64,000 nucleotides of DNA from Pseudocercospora fijiensis CIRAD86 (GCF_000340215.1 NW_006921546.1:713787-777786), one strand, 5' to 3'; shown: positions 47,101-59,725, counted from the first letter of the stretch. Numbers and translations: made by a program. The notes: a model not told the origin generated them from the sequence alone.

Positions 47101-47846
47101 TAGATTCGAAGAAGAAAACGGGGAGGATACTCGTTTATATATAGCGACTAGTATTAGATCGAAATTTATAAAGGTAACGTATACTAGAGTACGGTAATAG
47201 AGGACTAACGTAACTAGCATAAGGGTAAGAATAGCAAAGATCCGGCAAGGCTAAAACGGAAGTATAGCGACGATAGGGCAGATTAGAGCGACGATACAAA
47301 GCTATTAAAACGACGTAAGAAGCGAGACAAAGGCTTAACGACTTCTAGTAAAGAACGTTTAAATCGAAAGAAGGGCTTACTCGAAGCAAGGGAGCAAATC
47401 TTATATAACGAGACGCGTCGTAAACTATTCGCTATTACGTTAACTAGGGCCCGAGGATATAAAACGATATTTCCTACTACCTAAACCCTATTATAGGTAG
47501 ACGAAACAATTAAGGAGGTATATAGTAAAAACTACGATCGATTACTAGCTTTACGTATAATAGTACTATAGCCGGGTAGCTATATACCGTCGAGAGACGT
47601 AGTCTAAGCAGTCGGTAGAGATCCCGATATAATAGTATCGAGACTAATATTAGAATAGTTACGAGAAGCTATACGAAAGGAGCGAGGCTATATTAATACC
47701 TATATCCGAACGACCTTAACAAACTAAGCACCGATCGCAATAACCGATACTCTAAAAAGGATAGTATACGCTAAGAGGATACTTAATAACTAAATCTTCG
47801 AGTACTACGACGAGAAACTAGTAAGACCCTCTCTAAAATAGTATAG

Positions 47847-48125
47847 TATTGGCTGGTAACCGGCCCTACACCTATGGGCTAGTTTTGAGCCTATATAAGA
47901 GGCCTCCTTCTATAGAGTAGACAGATTATCAACCTCGTATAGCACATTGTTTATGTCACACTTCTACAATGCCTATATTGCAGGGCTCTAGTTATTAGCC
48001 TAAGCGACAGTCTCGTTATCCTATCTTGCTAAACATAGCTGCCTATATTGCTATAGGTTATATTACCCTCGGTAGCCTATACTATTGCTACGAATAGTAG
48101 TAGTAGTGTTGGTTTCCGTCCTTTA
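47847..48125 (+). repeat. 5' LTR (279 bp)
   Basis: Direct repeat of 59,835-60,113 and inverted repeat of the solo LTR at 62,622-62,900; all three are 279 bp. It is flanked on the left by the target duplication ATAG (47,843-47,846). The following sequence TTGGAGCCGAAGG would be the primer-binding region; the tRNA was not identified. Confidence 0.95.
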
Positions 48126-48924
48126 TTGGAGCCGAAGGTAGGGCTATCTCTTTATATCTAACAGGTTCGGGTATGTTAAAGGTAGTCTCTAGGCACGAAT
48201 AGCTATAACCGAAGCGAGGGCACGATAAGAGCCTACGATACGGACGATACCGAAGTATCTCAAGGGGCCGTTACGACAAGCAGAGAAACCTCTTAACGAG
48301 GGCATCGCTTTGACCCCGAAAAGCTACAAACCCTTAGGACTGTTACAGCTTAGGGCCTAGTCTATAACTATAGCTAGCTTCTAAGGACTCGGCTCCGGGT
48401 CGAAGACCTATTTAGTACCGCTTGCTCGAGATAAGCTACCGTACGCTTAAGGAGGAGATAGACTAATTACCTATCGGCCTTGCTTAGTTTGCTAAGACTA
48501 TCTATACGATAGCAATTTCTAGATTGCAGGTCGGATGCCTAGATAGTTCCCCTATTGACCGGGTAGATTGTTTCGGGATTCGCTGCCTCGTTCGGACAGT
48601 GCTTAGCCTTCTACTAGAAAAAGAAGGTCCCCGCCCCCCCGCCTAGCTAAAGGAGATACGAGCTAGTTTCTAGGATCTAGGTATAAATAGAGATTGCAGT
48701 CTCTCCCTCCGAGCGGCTTTCGTCTAATACTAAACTTAGCTCCTAGGGGTATATAGGCGACCCCTAGGAGGCCAAACTCTAATGCTACCCCGGGGGTAAC
48801 ATTAGAAGAAAACAGCCTAGCACACTATTTTCTCGTATAGCAATATCGAAACAAACCAAACCTATAACACATACTAAAAACACTTTCCTATAGCATTTTA
48901 TTTCAACTACTTTATAACAATCGA
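48126..48924 (+). other. 5' leader of the LTR retrotransposon
   Basis: Non-coding leader between the 5' LTR and gag. It contains the first copy of the near-palindromic ACCCCGGGGGT motif at 48,781-48,804. No ORF was recognised. Confidence 0.7.
48781..48804. repeat. Near-palindromic ACCCCGGGGGT motif, copy 1 (before gag)
   Basis: Arms AATGCTACC and GGTAACATT around the core CCCGGGG. It lies 121 bp upstream of the presumed gag start, in the leader. Confidence 0.95.
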
Positions 48925-51900
48925 ATAAGCTCTAGCGAAAGCGAGCATTACGAATTAGCGGAATCTTCGGAATCTAATAACCTACCGGACCCTATTAACG
49001 AAGAAATTAGGCGACGACCAGTTGTTATAAGCGCTATCGAACTAGGGGCTGTCGAGCCTTCTACGCCCGAGGCCCTCTATAATGTCGTTATAAAGATAAT
49101 TCAAGGGCAAACTAACCTTCTCCGTTAGAATAGGCGTCGCCCGCTAGAGCTAGGAAGCAGTAGGAACCCTCTGTTCGAAGGGTGGAACGCTACGGCGCAC
49201 GTAGAACGCTTTAAGGACAACTTAGCCGAGTACGGACTCGAAGAGGAGTCGGACTAGTACAAGGTCCGGTCCCTTACGAGGACTACTATTACTAAGCTTT
49301 ACCGAACCCTTAGAACCCTAGTTAGCTACCTAGAAAAGGACGACAAGTCTAATACCGACTAGGAGGTCTTTAAGTAGGCCTTTATAAGGGAGTATCGGGA
49401 TCGCGACAGCCGTCGTATTAAAGGCAGTCGTACGTAGCTTAAGAACCTCTATATAGAGAGGCGTACCGAAGATGACGACCTAAAGGAGTACGTCCGCGAG
49501 TTTGTTAAGTTAGCGGACGGCATCGACTAGCAGGACCTCGAGAATTCTTAGAGAACGAGGCTGCTCCTTAAAGGGTTACCGTAGTCTACGGCTAAGCGTA
49601 TCTTCCGTCGCTGCAAGCTTAGCGAAGCTAATCCCGAGACCTTTAGGAAGTACAAAGAGGTCCTAGAGGCTGTTAAGGACGATATTGACAGCTCCGCCGA
49701 CGTAAAGAAGTTCATTTATAGCGAGGACCGGAATAACCTAGCCTAGGTAAGGAACGATGCCTCGGGAACTAGAGGGCCTAAGTTTCTTCCTAAATCGCAA
49801 AGTGGTCCTAGTACCGTAACTCCTACTATTACTAAGCATTCTTAGGACGTTGCGGACTTGGCTAAATCCCTAGCCTAGCTCAACCTTAATACGAAAGCAC
49901 TATAGCGAGTTAGGGAGGTCCTTAATGCTAGTATACTAAAGGATATACTACTAGTCTACTAGGTCTCCGATCCTAACTACCCTAAGGCCCCTTTAGTTAA
50001 CGTCTACGCTATACGGAAGATCTATTCGGACTTAGATAGCAAGTGCTAGATATACGGCGGTTTCAAACATGTTCAATTAGACTGCCCTATCTAGAAGGAG
50101 CTTCTTAAGAGGAAGCTCGTTATATAAGTGAATAGTCGGTTCTACTATACCGATACCGGCGACAAGATTAACTTCGAGTAGGATCGTAGAGCCCCGAAGC
50201 TACCTCAACTTAGGAGTCTTCTAGAGAAGAAGTATAGTAGCAAGATCGAGTTTAAGGATACTAGGAACAGTACCCTCGCCGCTATTACTAAACGAGAGAC
50301 TTAGAAGGTTAGGGCAAAACAGGTTAAGGAGCGAAGTAGTAACGGTACTACTAAGCCTATTAAAGTCAACTTTGTGTCTTAGGACCCGGACGCAGTTACT
50401 AATATTTACGCGGTTACTAAGAATAGTGTAGATGTCTACGCTACTATAAGGTCCCAAACTTAGTCGTCCTAAACCTAGTCCTAGGGCAAGGGCAAGAGCC
50501 CGCAGAACCCTACCCGCCCTAGTGCGGCAGCCCCTACTAGGATACTTAAGAAGCAGGCAGCTAACAAGGCTAAGAAACAGCGAGAATCAGTCGCCAAGAC
50601 TAAGACACTCTAGACAGCTAAAGACCGTGCAACCCGAGCTAGTATAGCTACTCCGGAGGTCCTAGAGACTCCCGATATCGATATAGAGGATATTGCTACC
50701 GATATTAGTAGTACCCTAGGCCTAGCTAACCCGCCGGCCTATAAGCGAAAGTCGGCCGACCTAAAGAGCTTTCGCTTTAATAGGTATATAAAGAAGTATA
50801 GTGCCGGGCCTACTAACTCTTACGATACAAAGGCAAATGCTCTCTTCTAGGCTTTATAGTTCCTAGACCTCAAGTCTAACGTGTCTATAGGGGAGCTTCT
50901 AGTATACGGTTTGCCTACTAACCTGTTCTAGAGCCGGATTCCTAACGATGCTACCTTTATAAAAGACCTTACAGCCCTCCGACGCAAACAGGGGCGAGAG
51001 GACTACATCGACGTCTCTTCCCTACAGTTCCTTCCTAAATTTTTAGGGGCCTAGGAGTTAGCAGAAGGCGAATTAGTAACCTACGAGAGCTAGGAGACTA
51101 TCGATAATACTAACGAAAAGGGGATTGAGGAGATAGGCCGAGGGGATAATAATAATACCGACTCTGCTTCGGTTTCAGTTTCTATTAAGGCTATCCGATT
51201 TACTAGCTAATAAATCGGTCGAGTAGGACCTCCTCGACCTAAGGAACTTTACTCTATCCCTAATAATGTAGACCTTTCCGCAGTTACCCGTTCCTTTACC
51301 GTCGTTCCCGCTATCTATATTTAAGTTACTATCGGAAGCTATAGTTAGCAGTTACTAGCAATGCTTAATAATAGCTTAGAGTTACTTATTATAAGTAAGC
51401 GCTAGGCTAAACAGCTCCGACTGCTAATAAATAGAGATATTTCCCTTAGCATATAGGGAGTGAATAGGGAGGTTGCGCTAGTAGGTGCCTGCTATAATGT
51501 TATAGTAGACGCTTTCGGTATATGCTTTTCCTTCACCTTCTAGATTGCCGCCGACCCGAACACGCTAATTATTCTAGGTCGTCTATAGTCTCGCATAACC
51601 CGGGGTGTCTAGCGCAACTGCGACGATAGCTCCTAGGAAGGAACTATCGCTAACTAGAAGGGCAACCGAGTCGTATTCACTAGTTATGTCGGAAACACTA
51701 GCTGCAAGTCCTACGAGGATATCCTTGCTGCTTCTAAGCGCTCTTCGGGAAACGCTATAGCGCGGTTGTAAGACCGGCAATCTGCGCTATAAGTCAATAT
51801 AGCTTAAATAGGTTATATCTAGAGGTGCGCCGCTCCGTACGACAAGGCTAGTTTCTAGGCTCTATACTAAGGAGACGAATGCTCGAAGTAATAGCGAGCA

Positions 51901-52000
51901 TAACAGTGCAACGACTACCTAGTATACGAATCTCGGTAATAATACTATCGTAGGCATCGCCGCCGGAAGCGGATCCACCCGAGCCCGAATCCGAACTGAC
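48925..52000 (+). pseudogene. gag and aspartic-protease ORF of the LTR retrotransposon
   Basis: The likely start is ATA at 48,925-48,927, where ATG is expected (G to A), followed by SSSESEHYELAESSESNN. The capsid-like region reads GWNATAHVERFKDNLAEYGL and LKNLYIERRTEDDDLKEYVR. A zinc knuckle CQIYGGFKHVQLDC (about 50,047-50,090) fits C-x2-C-x4-H-x4-C except that the second Cys is Tyr, a TGY-to-TAY RIP change. A Lys/Gln-rich basic region follows. Near 51,340-51,420, LLAMLNNSLELLIISKRQAK resembles the start of a retroviral-type aspartic protease, where D(T/S)G would be expected but Asp-Thr-Gly is not present. Stops are mostly TAG. The ORF ends just before the second ACCCCGGGGGT motif. Confidence 0.8.
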
Positions 52001-52018
52001 TAATCAGAGCGCCGAGCT

Positions 52019-52042
52019 AATGCTACCCCGGGGGTGTTATTA
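52019..52042. repeat. Near-palindromic ACCCCGGGGGT motif, copy 2 (between gag and pol)
   Basis: Arms AATGCTACC and GGTGTTATT around the same core. It sits in the short gap between the end of gag/protease and the start of pol. Confidence 0.95.
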
Positions 52043-52059
52043 GGAATCTAACGTTTTCG

Positions 52060-55000
52060 CCGGAATTATAAATTAGGATTACTAGCTGTATACCTACCGA
52101 CTTAAGGAGACTTCTAATAAAGTTTACGCGCTGTTCTATTGCGCTAATCTCCGGGCCTAACGTTAAAGAGAGAGGGCTCGGGTATTACGAGCGGTTAGTA
52201 TATATACCCTATATAAGAGGGTAGCTAACAAGATTAAGCCCGTAAAAGGCAGCGTATATATAACCGATAGGTCTAATCCTAGCGGAAATCCTAACTAGCG
52301 ACAAAAGTGCCTTGACCGCGAAGCGATATTAATACCTAGGGATAGTCTATACGACTAGAGGTACATTACTAAAAAGTTCTCCGCTATTCCTAGGGGATCG
52401 AGGCTAACGCTAGAGAGGCTAGCGAATATCAAACCTAGCATCGAGCTTTCGGATCTTAAACTGGATTTGCTATACGAGCTTCTATACAACCGCGAAGCCG
52501 TATTAGTATATAACTTTACGTATCTAGGTAGGATCAACCCGGAGGTTGCCCCTCTATAGAGGATCCGAACGATCGAGTATAAGCCTTAGGCTTACCTAGG
52601 GTTCAAGCTAAACCTAAGCCTAAGAGGTATAGTTAAGGATATAATACGGCAGCGTATAAAGGCTAGCACCTTAGAGCCTTCCTATGCCTCGTATCGCAAT
52701 CTATACTTCCTAGTTTAGAAGAAGATAGCCCCTAGGGAGCTAAAGAAGTATCGGCTAATTAACGCTATATAGAAGTTTAATGTAGTTACGATTAGAGATG
52801 CTAATCTTCCTCCGGAGACTAATAGGTTCTTAGAAGCCTTTGCTAACTGTATAGTAGCCTCGCTAGTTAATATGTTCTCGGGCTACGACTAGATACCTCT
52901 CTACCCTAATAGCCGGGACCTTACTAGTTTCGAGACACCCCTTAGGCTATATAGACAAACTACCCTTCCCTAAGGGGCAACTAACTCCGTAGCCTAGTTT
53001 GTTCGCATTATAAACCAAGTCCTCGCGGCCTATATCTCTTATATAGCGATGCCTTTCCTCGACGATATCGGCATTAAGGGCCCTAAAACTAGGTACGATA
53101 ATAAAGAAGTAGAGCCTAGCATCCGTAGGTTCTTTCTCGAACACATTTAGAACCTCGATAGTATCCTCTACGACCTAGAGCGAGCTAACCTAACGGTATA
53201 TAGGGAGAAGCTTTAGCTCCTATATAAACGAATAAACATTGTCGGGTTTGTAACTAATAAGAACGGCCGCTATCCTAACAATGTACGGGTCCTAAAGATT
53301 GTTTCCTAGCTAGATCCTACCTGTTAGAAAGATGTCCGGATCTAGCTTAGAGTAGTCTCCTACTTCCGTATCTAGGTTGAAAACTTTGCGTTAGTATACA
53401 AGCCTCTATACGCCTTGCTTAAGAAGGATACAGAGTTTGTATAGACCTCCGTTCACTAAGCCGCTAAGGACAAGGTTACTAAGGCGCTTGTTAGCGCGCC
53501 TACGCTTACCTCTATTAACTACTCGGAAGGCGTAGGTCTGCTAATTGTTGCTGTCGACTCGAGCGGGGAAGGCTACGGCGAGATACTAATATAGTATAAT
53601 CGTAAGGAGCCCTCCTTACGTTACCCTATCCGGTACGAGTCCGGTCTATAGAAACCTATCGAAGCCCGATACGATGCTAGCAAGCGAGAGTGCCTTAGTG
53701 TCTATAAGGCTCTTAAGAAGTTCCGACCTTAGCTCTTTAGAGTGTTCTTTCGCCTAGAAGTCGACGCTTAGACGCTAGTCTATTAACTTAACCGTATAGC
53801 CTCCGACCTGCCTAACTCTACGATAGCTCGGTAGGTTGCCTAGATCTATTTGTTTAATTTCGACGTCTTCTATATTCCTAGTAAGAAGCATACTAGGCCG
53901 GATAGCCTTTCTAGAAGGCCTGCTATAGAAGAGGACATCGCCGAGATAATAGAAGAAGAGGATGTCGACGCGGTTATTAACCGCACCTTCTTTACTGCCT
54001 TCTATATTAATGCTATGCCGGTGATTACTAGGCCTACTACCGACGACCAACCTAGTAACTAGCCTAACGAAGACCCTGCTACTAACGACGAGGGCTAGGA
54101 CGATGCTAAGGCGGGCGAACTAGGTAGGGATAATATCCTTAATAGGGTCTACTCCGACGACTCCTATAATATCGCCTACTTCCTTACCTATACGAAGAGA
54201 GCTCCCGGTCTATTAAAGAGTTAATACCGTCGTATTATTCGCTATTCTCGGAGGTTCCTTATTAAGGATCGCATCCTTTAGCGATAGGCTATAGTTAATG
54301 CACCGCTCTAGCGTATTATTAACGATCTAGTAGCCCGATAAGAAATCCTTCGTTCCGTTTACGATAAGCTCGGCTATCGGGCGGCGGAGGGCACCTTCGA
54401 TGTCCTTCGTCGACGCTACTAGTAGGACGGCGTATAGGCTAATGTCTCCCGCTACTATAAGAGCTGTCCTAAGTGCAACTTTAGGAATAGCTACTAGCGT
54501 CTAGGAGAGCTGCGTATCCCTGCTACCTAGTTAGTTAGGGAGCGGTAGTATAGCGATAGGGTCCAACTTAGCCGTAACAATAGCCTATATATTATTCGAG
54601 AGGGTCTTTCTCGATAGCCGGAGGCCTATTATTTCTACAAGGGTTGCGGTACTATTAATGCCCGTAATATAGCTACCTTCCTATTTAAGGATCTGTTTTG
54701 CCGCTAGGGAACACCTTACGAGATTATCTTAGACAACGCTACGAACAATATAGCTAAGGAGGTTCAAGCGCTACTTGTTTCGTACGGGGCTAAGAACGTT
54801 CGCATCTCCCCGTACTATCCCTAGTCGAATGCTATTGTTAAGCGCGGCTATCGGTCGTTAATTGATGCCCTATCTAAGATAACTAATAGTAGCGACAGAT
54901 TAGTTCCTATTTCTACCCGCGTCCTAGCCCTTCTCTAGGCGGACCGAACTACTATTATCGACACGACTAGACTTACACTAGCGGAACTTATAATTAGGAG

Positions 55001-55760
55001 GGACGCCGTTCTTCCTATTGAATTGTCCTACCGTATGCACGGCGTTTACGATTAGGGGTCTGTTCGTACTAGGGTAGATCTTCTTACCCTACGGGCTAAG
55101 GCTCTTAAGGATATAACTACGACTTCTTAGGAGGGTCTTGCTCGACAACGTCGCCTTCGGGAGGAAGCTAAGCAGTATTTTAATAACTATAATGCTGTTG
55201 ATTAGGAACCTCTAAAGGTTAGCGATATAGTCCTTCTATACCGGTCCGAACTAGAGTATAGTTACTCCTATAAGCTAGCCTTTAAGTAGAAGGGTCCTTA
55301 TAGAGTAAAGGAGGTCCTTTACTCGGGTTCCGTATACCTTCTTTAGGAGCTAGATAGTGCTACCTTAAAGCACTCTCACCCTCGGGCTAATCTAAAGAAG
55401 ATCGTTAAGTTGCGCGAACCTGCCCGCCCTCCGCCGACCGAGGAGGAAGTTAGTGCCTCTATAGACCCTCTACCGTCCTTAGATGCCTATCGGGAGGAGG
55501 ATCCTGCCGCTATTATAGATCCTGTTCTGCCTAAGAACTATACCTATCCCTAGATTCCTCTTAGTAAGCTATTAGGAATGACTTAAGAACAAAGGGAGGG
55601 TTATATACGGATTAACTATATACAGAGCGTTTCCGATATTGATTCCGATTCTAATAGTAAACTAGACTTCTAGCTATCTAACTCTAACTCCGAGGAACCT
55701 AACTAGTCTAGCGATAAAGACCGCCTAGAATTATAGCTAGACGACCCCGAGACTAAATAA
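52060..55760 (+). pseudogene. pol ORF of the LTR retrotransposon (RT, RNase H, integrase)
   Basis: The plus-strand reading through TAG stops gives a complete Ty3-type pol. RT has YRLINAIQKFNVVTIRDANL (about 52,750-52,810), FSGYDQIPLYP and the catalytic FLDDIGIKGPK (53,053-53,085). RNase H-like sequence covers about 53,530-53,860 (LLIVAVDSSGEGYGEIL). The integrase zinc-binding part has CPKCNFRN (about 54,460) and the core has EIILDNATNN (54,719-54,748) and YYPQSNAIVKRGYRSLIDAL (about 54,805-54,870). Usual members have Glu in this last motif where Lys is seen, a G-to-A change. It ends at TAA 55,758-55,760. It is separate from gag, with a ~60-bp gap holding the second palindromic motif. Confidence 0.9.
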
Positions 55761-56028
55761 TTGCTTGCTCTTCCTTGCCTCTATCTGCCTCTACTGCGTT
55801 GCTTCCTTGCTCTTATCGATCGTTCTCCGCGCTGTTAATGTAGTGCCGCCCTATACCTTTAGTCCTTACCTATTGTCTATTCCTACTAATATTCATACTC
55901 TCGTTTGTTGCTTTTGGTTTATCCTGTTGTTATCTTTTGCTTTTGCCTTTACCTTCGATTAATGTTGCTATAACTTTATTCCTTCGCTCTTGTTTCCTTA
56001 GATAGAACTATACGAGGCGTATTTTCCT

Positions 56029-56052
56029 AATAATACCCCGGGGGTAGCATTA
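56029..56052. repeat. Near-palindromic ACCCCGGGGGT motif, copy 3 (after pol), arms exchanged
   Basis: Here the left arm is AATAATACC and the right arm is GGTAGCATT, so the conserved arm (AATGCTACC in the other copies) is on the opposite side, while the 4C-5G core keeps its orientation. Confidence 0.95.
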
Positions 56053-56460
56053 GGAAGATAGCCGAACCTAACCCCTCTACCCTTCTAGGACCACTTCCCT
56101 CTAGATTCCTAGTCTCTAGCAACCGCCCTTAGGTAGCAACGACAACAAGATACTCCGCTAGAGAAGATTGTTCCTGCCCTAATTAGCATTAGTTACGTAG
56201 GACACTAAGAAAGGGAGGATCCCTCTCCCTTCCTAGCTCTTAGATAGACGTAGCAACCTAGGCCTATAGCCTCTAAGAATAGGGACCTTAGGCCGCTAAG
56301 CTTAGTGTCTAGAAGAAAGAAGAACGCACGGGCTACGTTTACATACCTGCTGCTGCGAAAGGTAATGCTGCATCTATAACGATAGTGCTATAGGGCAATA
56401 CAAGCTGCGCTAGGCCTAGGCGATTTGCTCCTAGTTGCCGAGTATCTCTAGAGAAAAGCT
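56053..56460 (+). other. 0.4-kb spacer between motif copies 3 and 4
   Basis: It has no recognisable coding sequence. It is bounded on both sides by the palindromic motif, like a cassette. It may be an untranslated region or the remnant of a small ORF. Confidence 0.6.
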
Positions 56461-56484
56461 AATGCTACCCCGGGGGTGTTATTA
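56461..56484. repeat. Near-palindromic ACCCCGGGGGT motif, copy 4 (before third ORF)
   Basis: Arms AATGCTACC and GGTGTTATT, identical in both arms to copy 2. It lies about 425 bp upstream of the third ORF. Confidence 0.95.
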
Positions 56485-56908
56485 GTCCCGCTAGCCTTAC
56501 TACTATAGATTACTACTAGGTACTCGAACTGACTAGTTACATTTCGAGTGCGCGGGAATCTACGAAAGCTAGAGGTTAATAAAGGCGCGTAGTCGCTACT
56601 AGCAATTAGCTAGATCGATTGTTAAACTTTAGCCGCCCTACTAATAAAGGAGTCTCGTATGCAGCTTTACTTTTCAGGGTCTATATGTAATCGTTATCCG
56701 TTTGCTTTACCGGAACATACGGACTACGCTACCTTCGCACCCTATTTAAGGCGAGCCTTCTAAGCCCTTTCTTCCACTCGAATACTAACTAACTTACTAC
56801 CGCCTACCCCTCCCCCCCTCTTCTATCTAAACCCTTTAATTATTATTAACAAGCTACGAACGTTTTTGCAAGCTCGTTACTAACTCCTTTCCGCTCCGGT
56901 CGACTAAG

Positions 56909-59644
56909 ATGTCTTCCGGCGCCCTAAATCCGCTAGGCGCTAGCAGCAGCGGCAACCTACGAGCCCTAAACCTAGGCGTACTAGTCCCGATCGAAGCCCT
57001 ATCCGATAGCGCCTTAGCTGCTACAACTAGCCTCGAGTACTACTTCTAGATCGTTACCGCCCTTAAAGATCCTTAAGAGAAGATCTAGAACGCTCGCACC
57101 CTACTACGCGTTATCGATAGGAATATTAAGAAGGCTGCTATCTTAGTTGCGTACGGTATAAACAACTTGCGTTAGTCTATCGGTAAGCGTATCTTTAAGC
57201 GCGAGGTTCTTAACGATATAGATATTAAACAAGCCTTTCCTATCGTCTACAGCCTCGAGACTGCCGGCACCTAGATTCGTTTGCGCTTTAAGACCCTCGA
57301 CTAGGCCTTCGAATATTAGGGAGGACTAAGCAGTCTTCCTAAGAGCCTTATTGACTTCGCCTATAGTAGATAAGAGCGTGCAAAGCAGGTCTCTTCGTTC
57401 GTTAACAAGTATAAGGTCCGTCGTTAAGGCGCCGAGCACCTTTCCCGCACTATAATCTATCGTATATCTACCGCTAGTAAGAAGGTAGGCAAGCAGTCGC
57501 TTAACTTGTCCTTTACGCTTAACGACTTTACGACATCCTACTAGAAGCGGCACTACGATGCAATTGTCTAGGTCGATCTTAACGTACAGATAACTAAGGA
57601 TCTACTAAAAGAGAAGGGCTGTCGTATTAATAGTGTAGGCTTTATTATTGAAGGTTAAGAGGCTCCTATCGTTGATGTCCTTAAACGCAAGGCTCTTCGC
57701 CTAGAAATAGAGGCCGATACGGCTGCTAGTCTCGCGCTCGCTACGGAGATATAGGCTTAAGACCGTCGCTCGACCCGTAACCGCAAGGTCCCTTAGGAAG
57801 TTAAAGACGAGCGCGCTAAGGCCGAAGCAGCGCGTAAGAAGGCATTGTATGCTCGCTAGGCCCTCCGTAAGGCTACTAAGAAGTACAGCGCCCCTTCTAG
57901 TACTAACTATAGTACTAACTATAGTAACTCGGATGTTAATATACTAGATGCACTACTAGAAGATATCTCCTCCGAAGGCTCCTTTAGCGAGCGTAGAGAT
58001 AGAGGGCTCTCGCCGATCCTGTTAACTAAGAACATCTATAGTTCTTATAAGGGCGACTCTATTGCGCACCTTATTACTAAGATCGATATAGTTCCTAAAG
58101 CCGTAATAGGCGAAGCTCCTACTGCCCTCTCTATCTATTAATAGCTCGACGACCTTAGTAAGCTAGGAGAAGAGCCGTTCTCTATGTATGCCAACTATGT
58201 CAAGAAGGCCGCTAAGGTCTATAGTCTCTATACTAGTGCTAAGGCGAGTGTCCTCGTCGGTCGCCTATTAAAGATTAGTCGCAAGGTTCCTAATCTAGAC
58301 GCCTTCGCTGCCCTTAAGGCTAATTAGGCCTATGCTAACTGGTTTCCTAGACGCCCTATTGCCGCCCCGACATCTCTAGGACTCTACGCGTTCAACCCTA
58401 CTAGTACTATTACTCGCGCCCTTACGCTAACGGATCGCTAGAGTAAGTTCGTTACCGGCATCCTTAGCTAAGGCACTTCCTTCGACCGCTTTCGCTAGAC
58501 TAGCAATGCTATCTTCCCTTAAGTCTTTAGTTAGTTGCAAGAGCCTCGTAGAGTATATCTTCCTTTCCTTATCGACCTAATATAGGAGGAGTTTAAAATG
58601 TACCTTTAGCATATACGTACGATGCCTAAGTCTAAGCAAGAAGGCCGCAATGCCCTTTAAACTTATAGTGTAAGCAACCAAATCGTCCGCTAGCACCCTG
58701 CCCTATAGCTCTTAGCTGTCGCCCTTCGACCTAATTACGTATACGAGCTTATCTCCGTCCCTAAGCCTACTAAGTTCTTTAAGGTTAGCGGTACTTACGA
58801 AAACTGTCCTTCTAAGGAGTCTGCTCGTCTCGGACAAGATATAGTTAAGCTCGCAGCTAGCGAGGATGCTAGTCACCTACGCATTAAGGTCTGCCTTATA
58901 TCTAAGGATAAGACTAGCTACTCTACTATTATCGAAGGCATATATTAGCCCGAGGTCTTTGCGAACTGGGTTAAGAAGCTTAAGGCTCGTAGCCTAGTCC
59001 TACTAAGCAAGATCGGCAAGATTACTAATAAGCACCTTACCGACGACGACCTCGACTATATGTTCGATAGTCAGCCTAATAGTAAGGGGCGTAAAGCGGA
59101 GTAGATCCTCAACCCTCTAAAGGAGTACGAGGTCTCTATTCAGATACTATACCTACTATACAGTAATCTAAAGACTAAGAGCAACCGTATGTTAATTAAC
59201 CTAGGCTACTCTCGCGTTATTAACGGCACTAAGGTTAAGGGCTACGAGAACTTAACAGTCTCTTAGGTTGCTAAAGCACACCGCAATCTAACCGCCCTCC
59301 TAGCCTCTAACTCCTTCGTGCTATTCGCTTTCCCTACGGCTATCTTAGTCGAAGGCCTCGGCTGTATCTCCGACGCTCTAGTTAGTAGGATTCCTTAGTT
59401 AAGTTACGTTGTTTAGAACGAAGTTGAATAGATCCTCTAGCTTAATAACGAGGGACTCAAGGAATATCTATACGATTAGGAGAAGGCTGCGACGGAAAAG
59501 GCTATTAACCTCCTCGTTAATTAAGCTTTCTACGAGGGATAGTACTTCGGTACTAACAGCTTCAACGTATACGGAGGAGATTTCGAGAGCCGACTAGCAG
59601 ATAAGGTTATTGCTAGTGAGGATTACGGCGCGTTAAAGCAATAG
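56909..59644 (+). pseudogene. Third ORF of the LTR retrotransposon, ~911 codons, function unknown
   Basis: ATG at 56,909 opens a frame that keeps one phase to TAG 59,642-59,644, followed immediately by TAA. The interval is exactly 912 codons with no frameshift; interruptions are stops, mainly TAG. It begins SSGALNPLGASSSGNLRALN. It has a helical region near residues 235-310 rich in Arg/Lys/Ala (RSTRNRKVPQEVKDERAKAE), repeats TNYSTNYSNS, and a C-terminal half with TKFFKVSGTYENCPSKESAR, NRMLINLGYSRVINGTKVKG and FYEGQYFGTNSFNVYGGDFE. No transmembrane segment, DDE, YR or envelope-like motif was seen. It is flanked by ACCCCGGGGGT motifs at 56,461 and 59,703, as gag and pol also are. I do not recognise the family. 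Confidence 0.75.
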
Positions 59645-59702
59645 TAAGTCTATATAGTGTTGCTTAGGAAGTTGTTTTTGCATAATTATAGCATCTAGGA
59701 TC

Positions 59703-59725
59703 AATGCTACCCCGGGGGTATTATT
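59703..59725. repeat. Near-palindromic ACCCCGGGGGT motif, copy 5 (after third ORF)
   Basis: Arms AATGCTACC and GGTATTATT. It lies about 60 bp after the third ORF and about 110 bp before the 3' LTR. Confidence 0.95.

Noticed and set aside
53850..54062. 70-codon open frame in the LTR element
   Set aside because: It is not a separate gene; it is the RNase H to integrase linker of pol (FNFDVFYIPSKKHTRPDSLS) that happens to lack stops.
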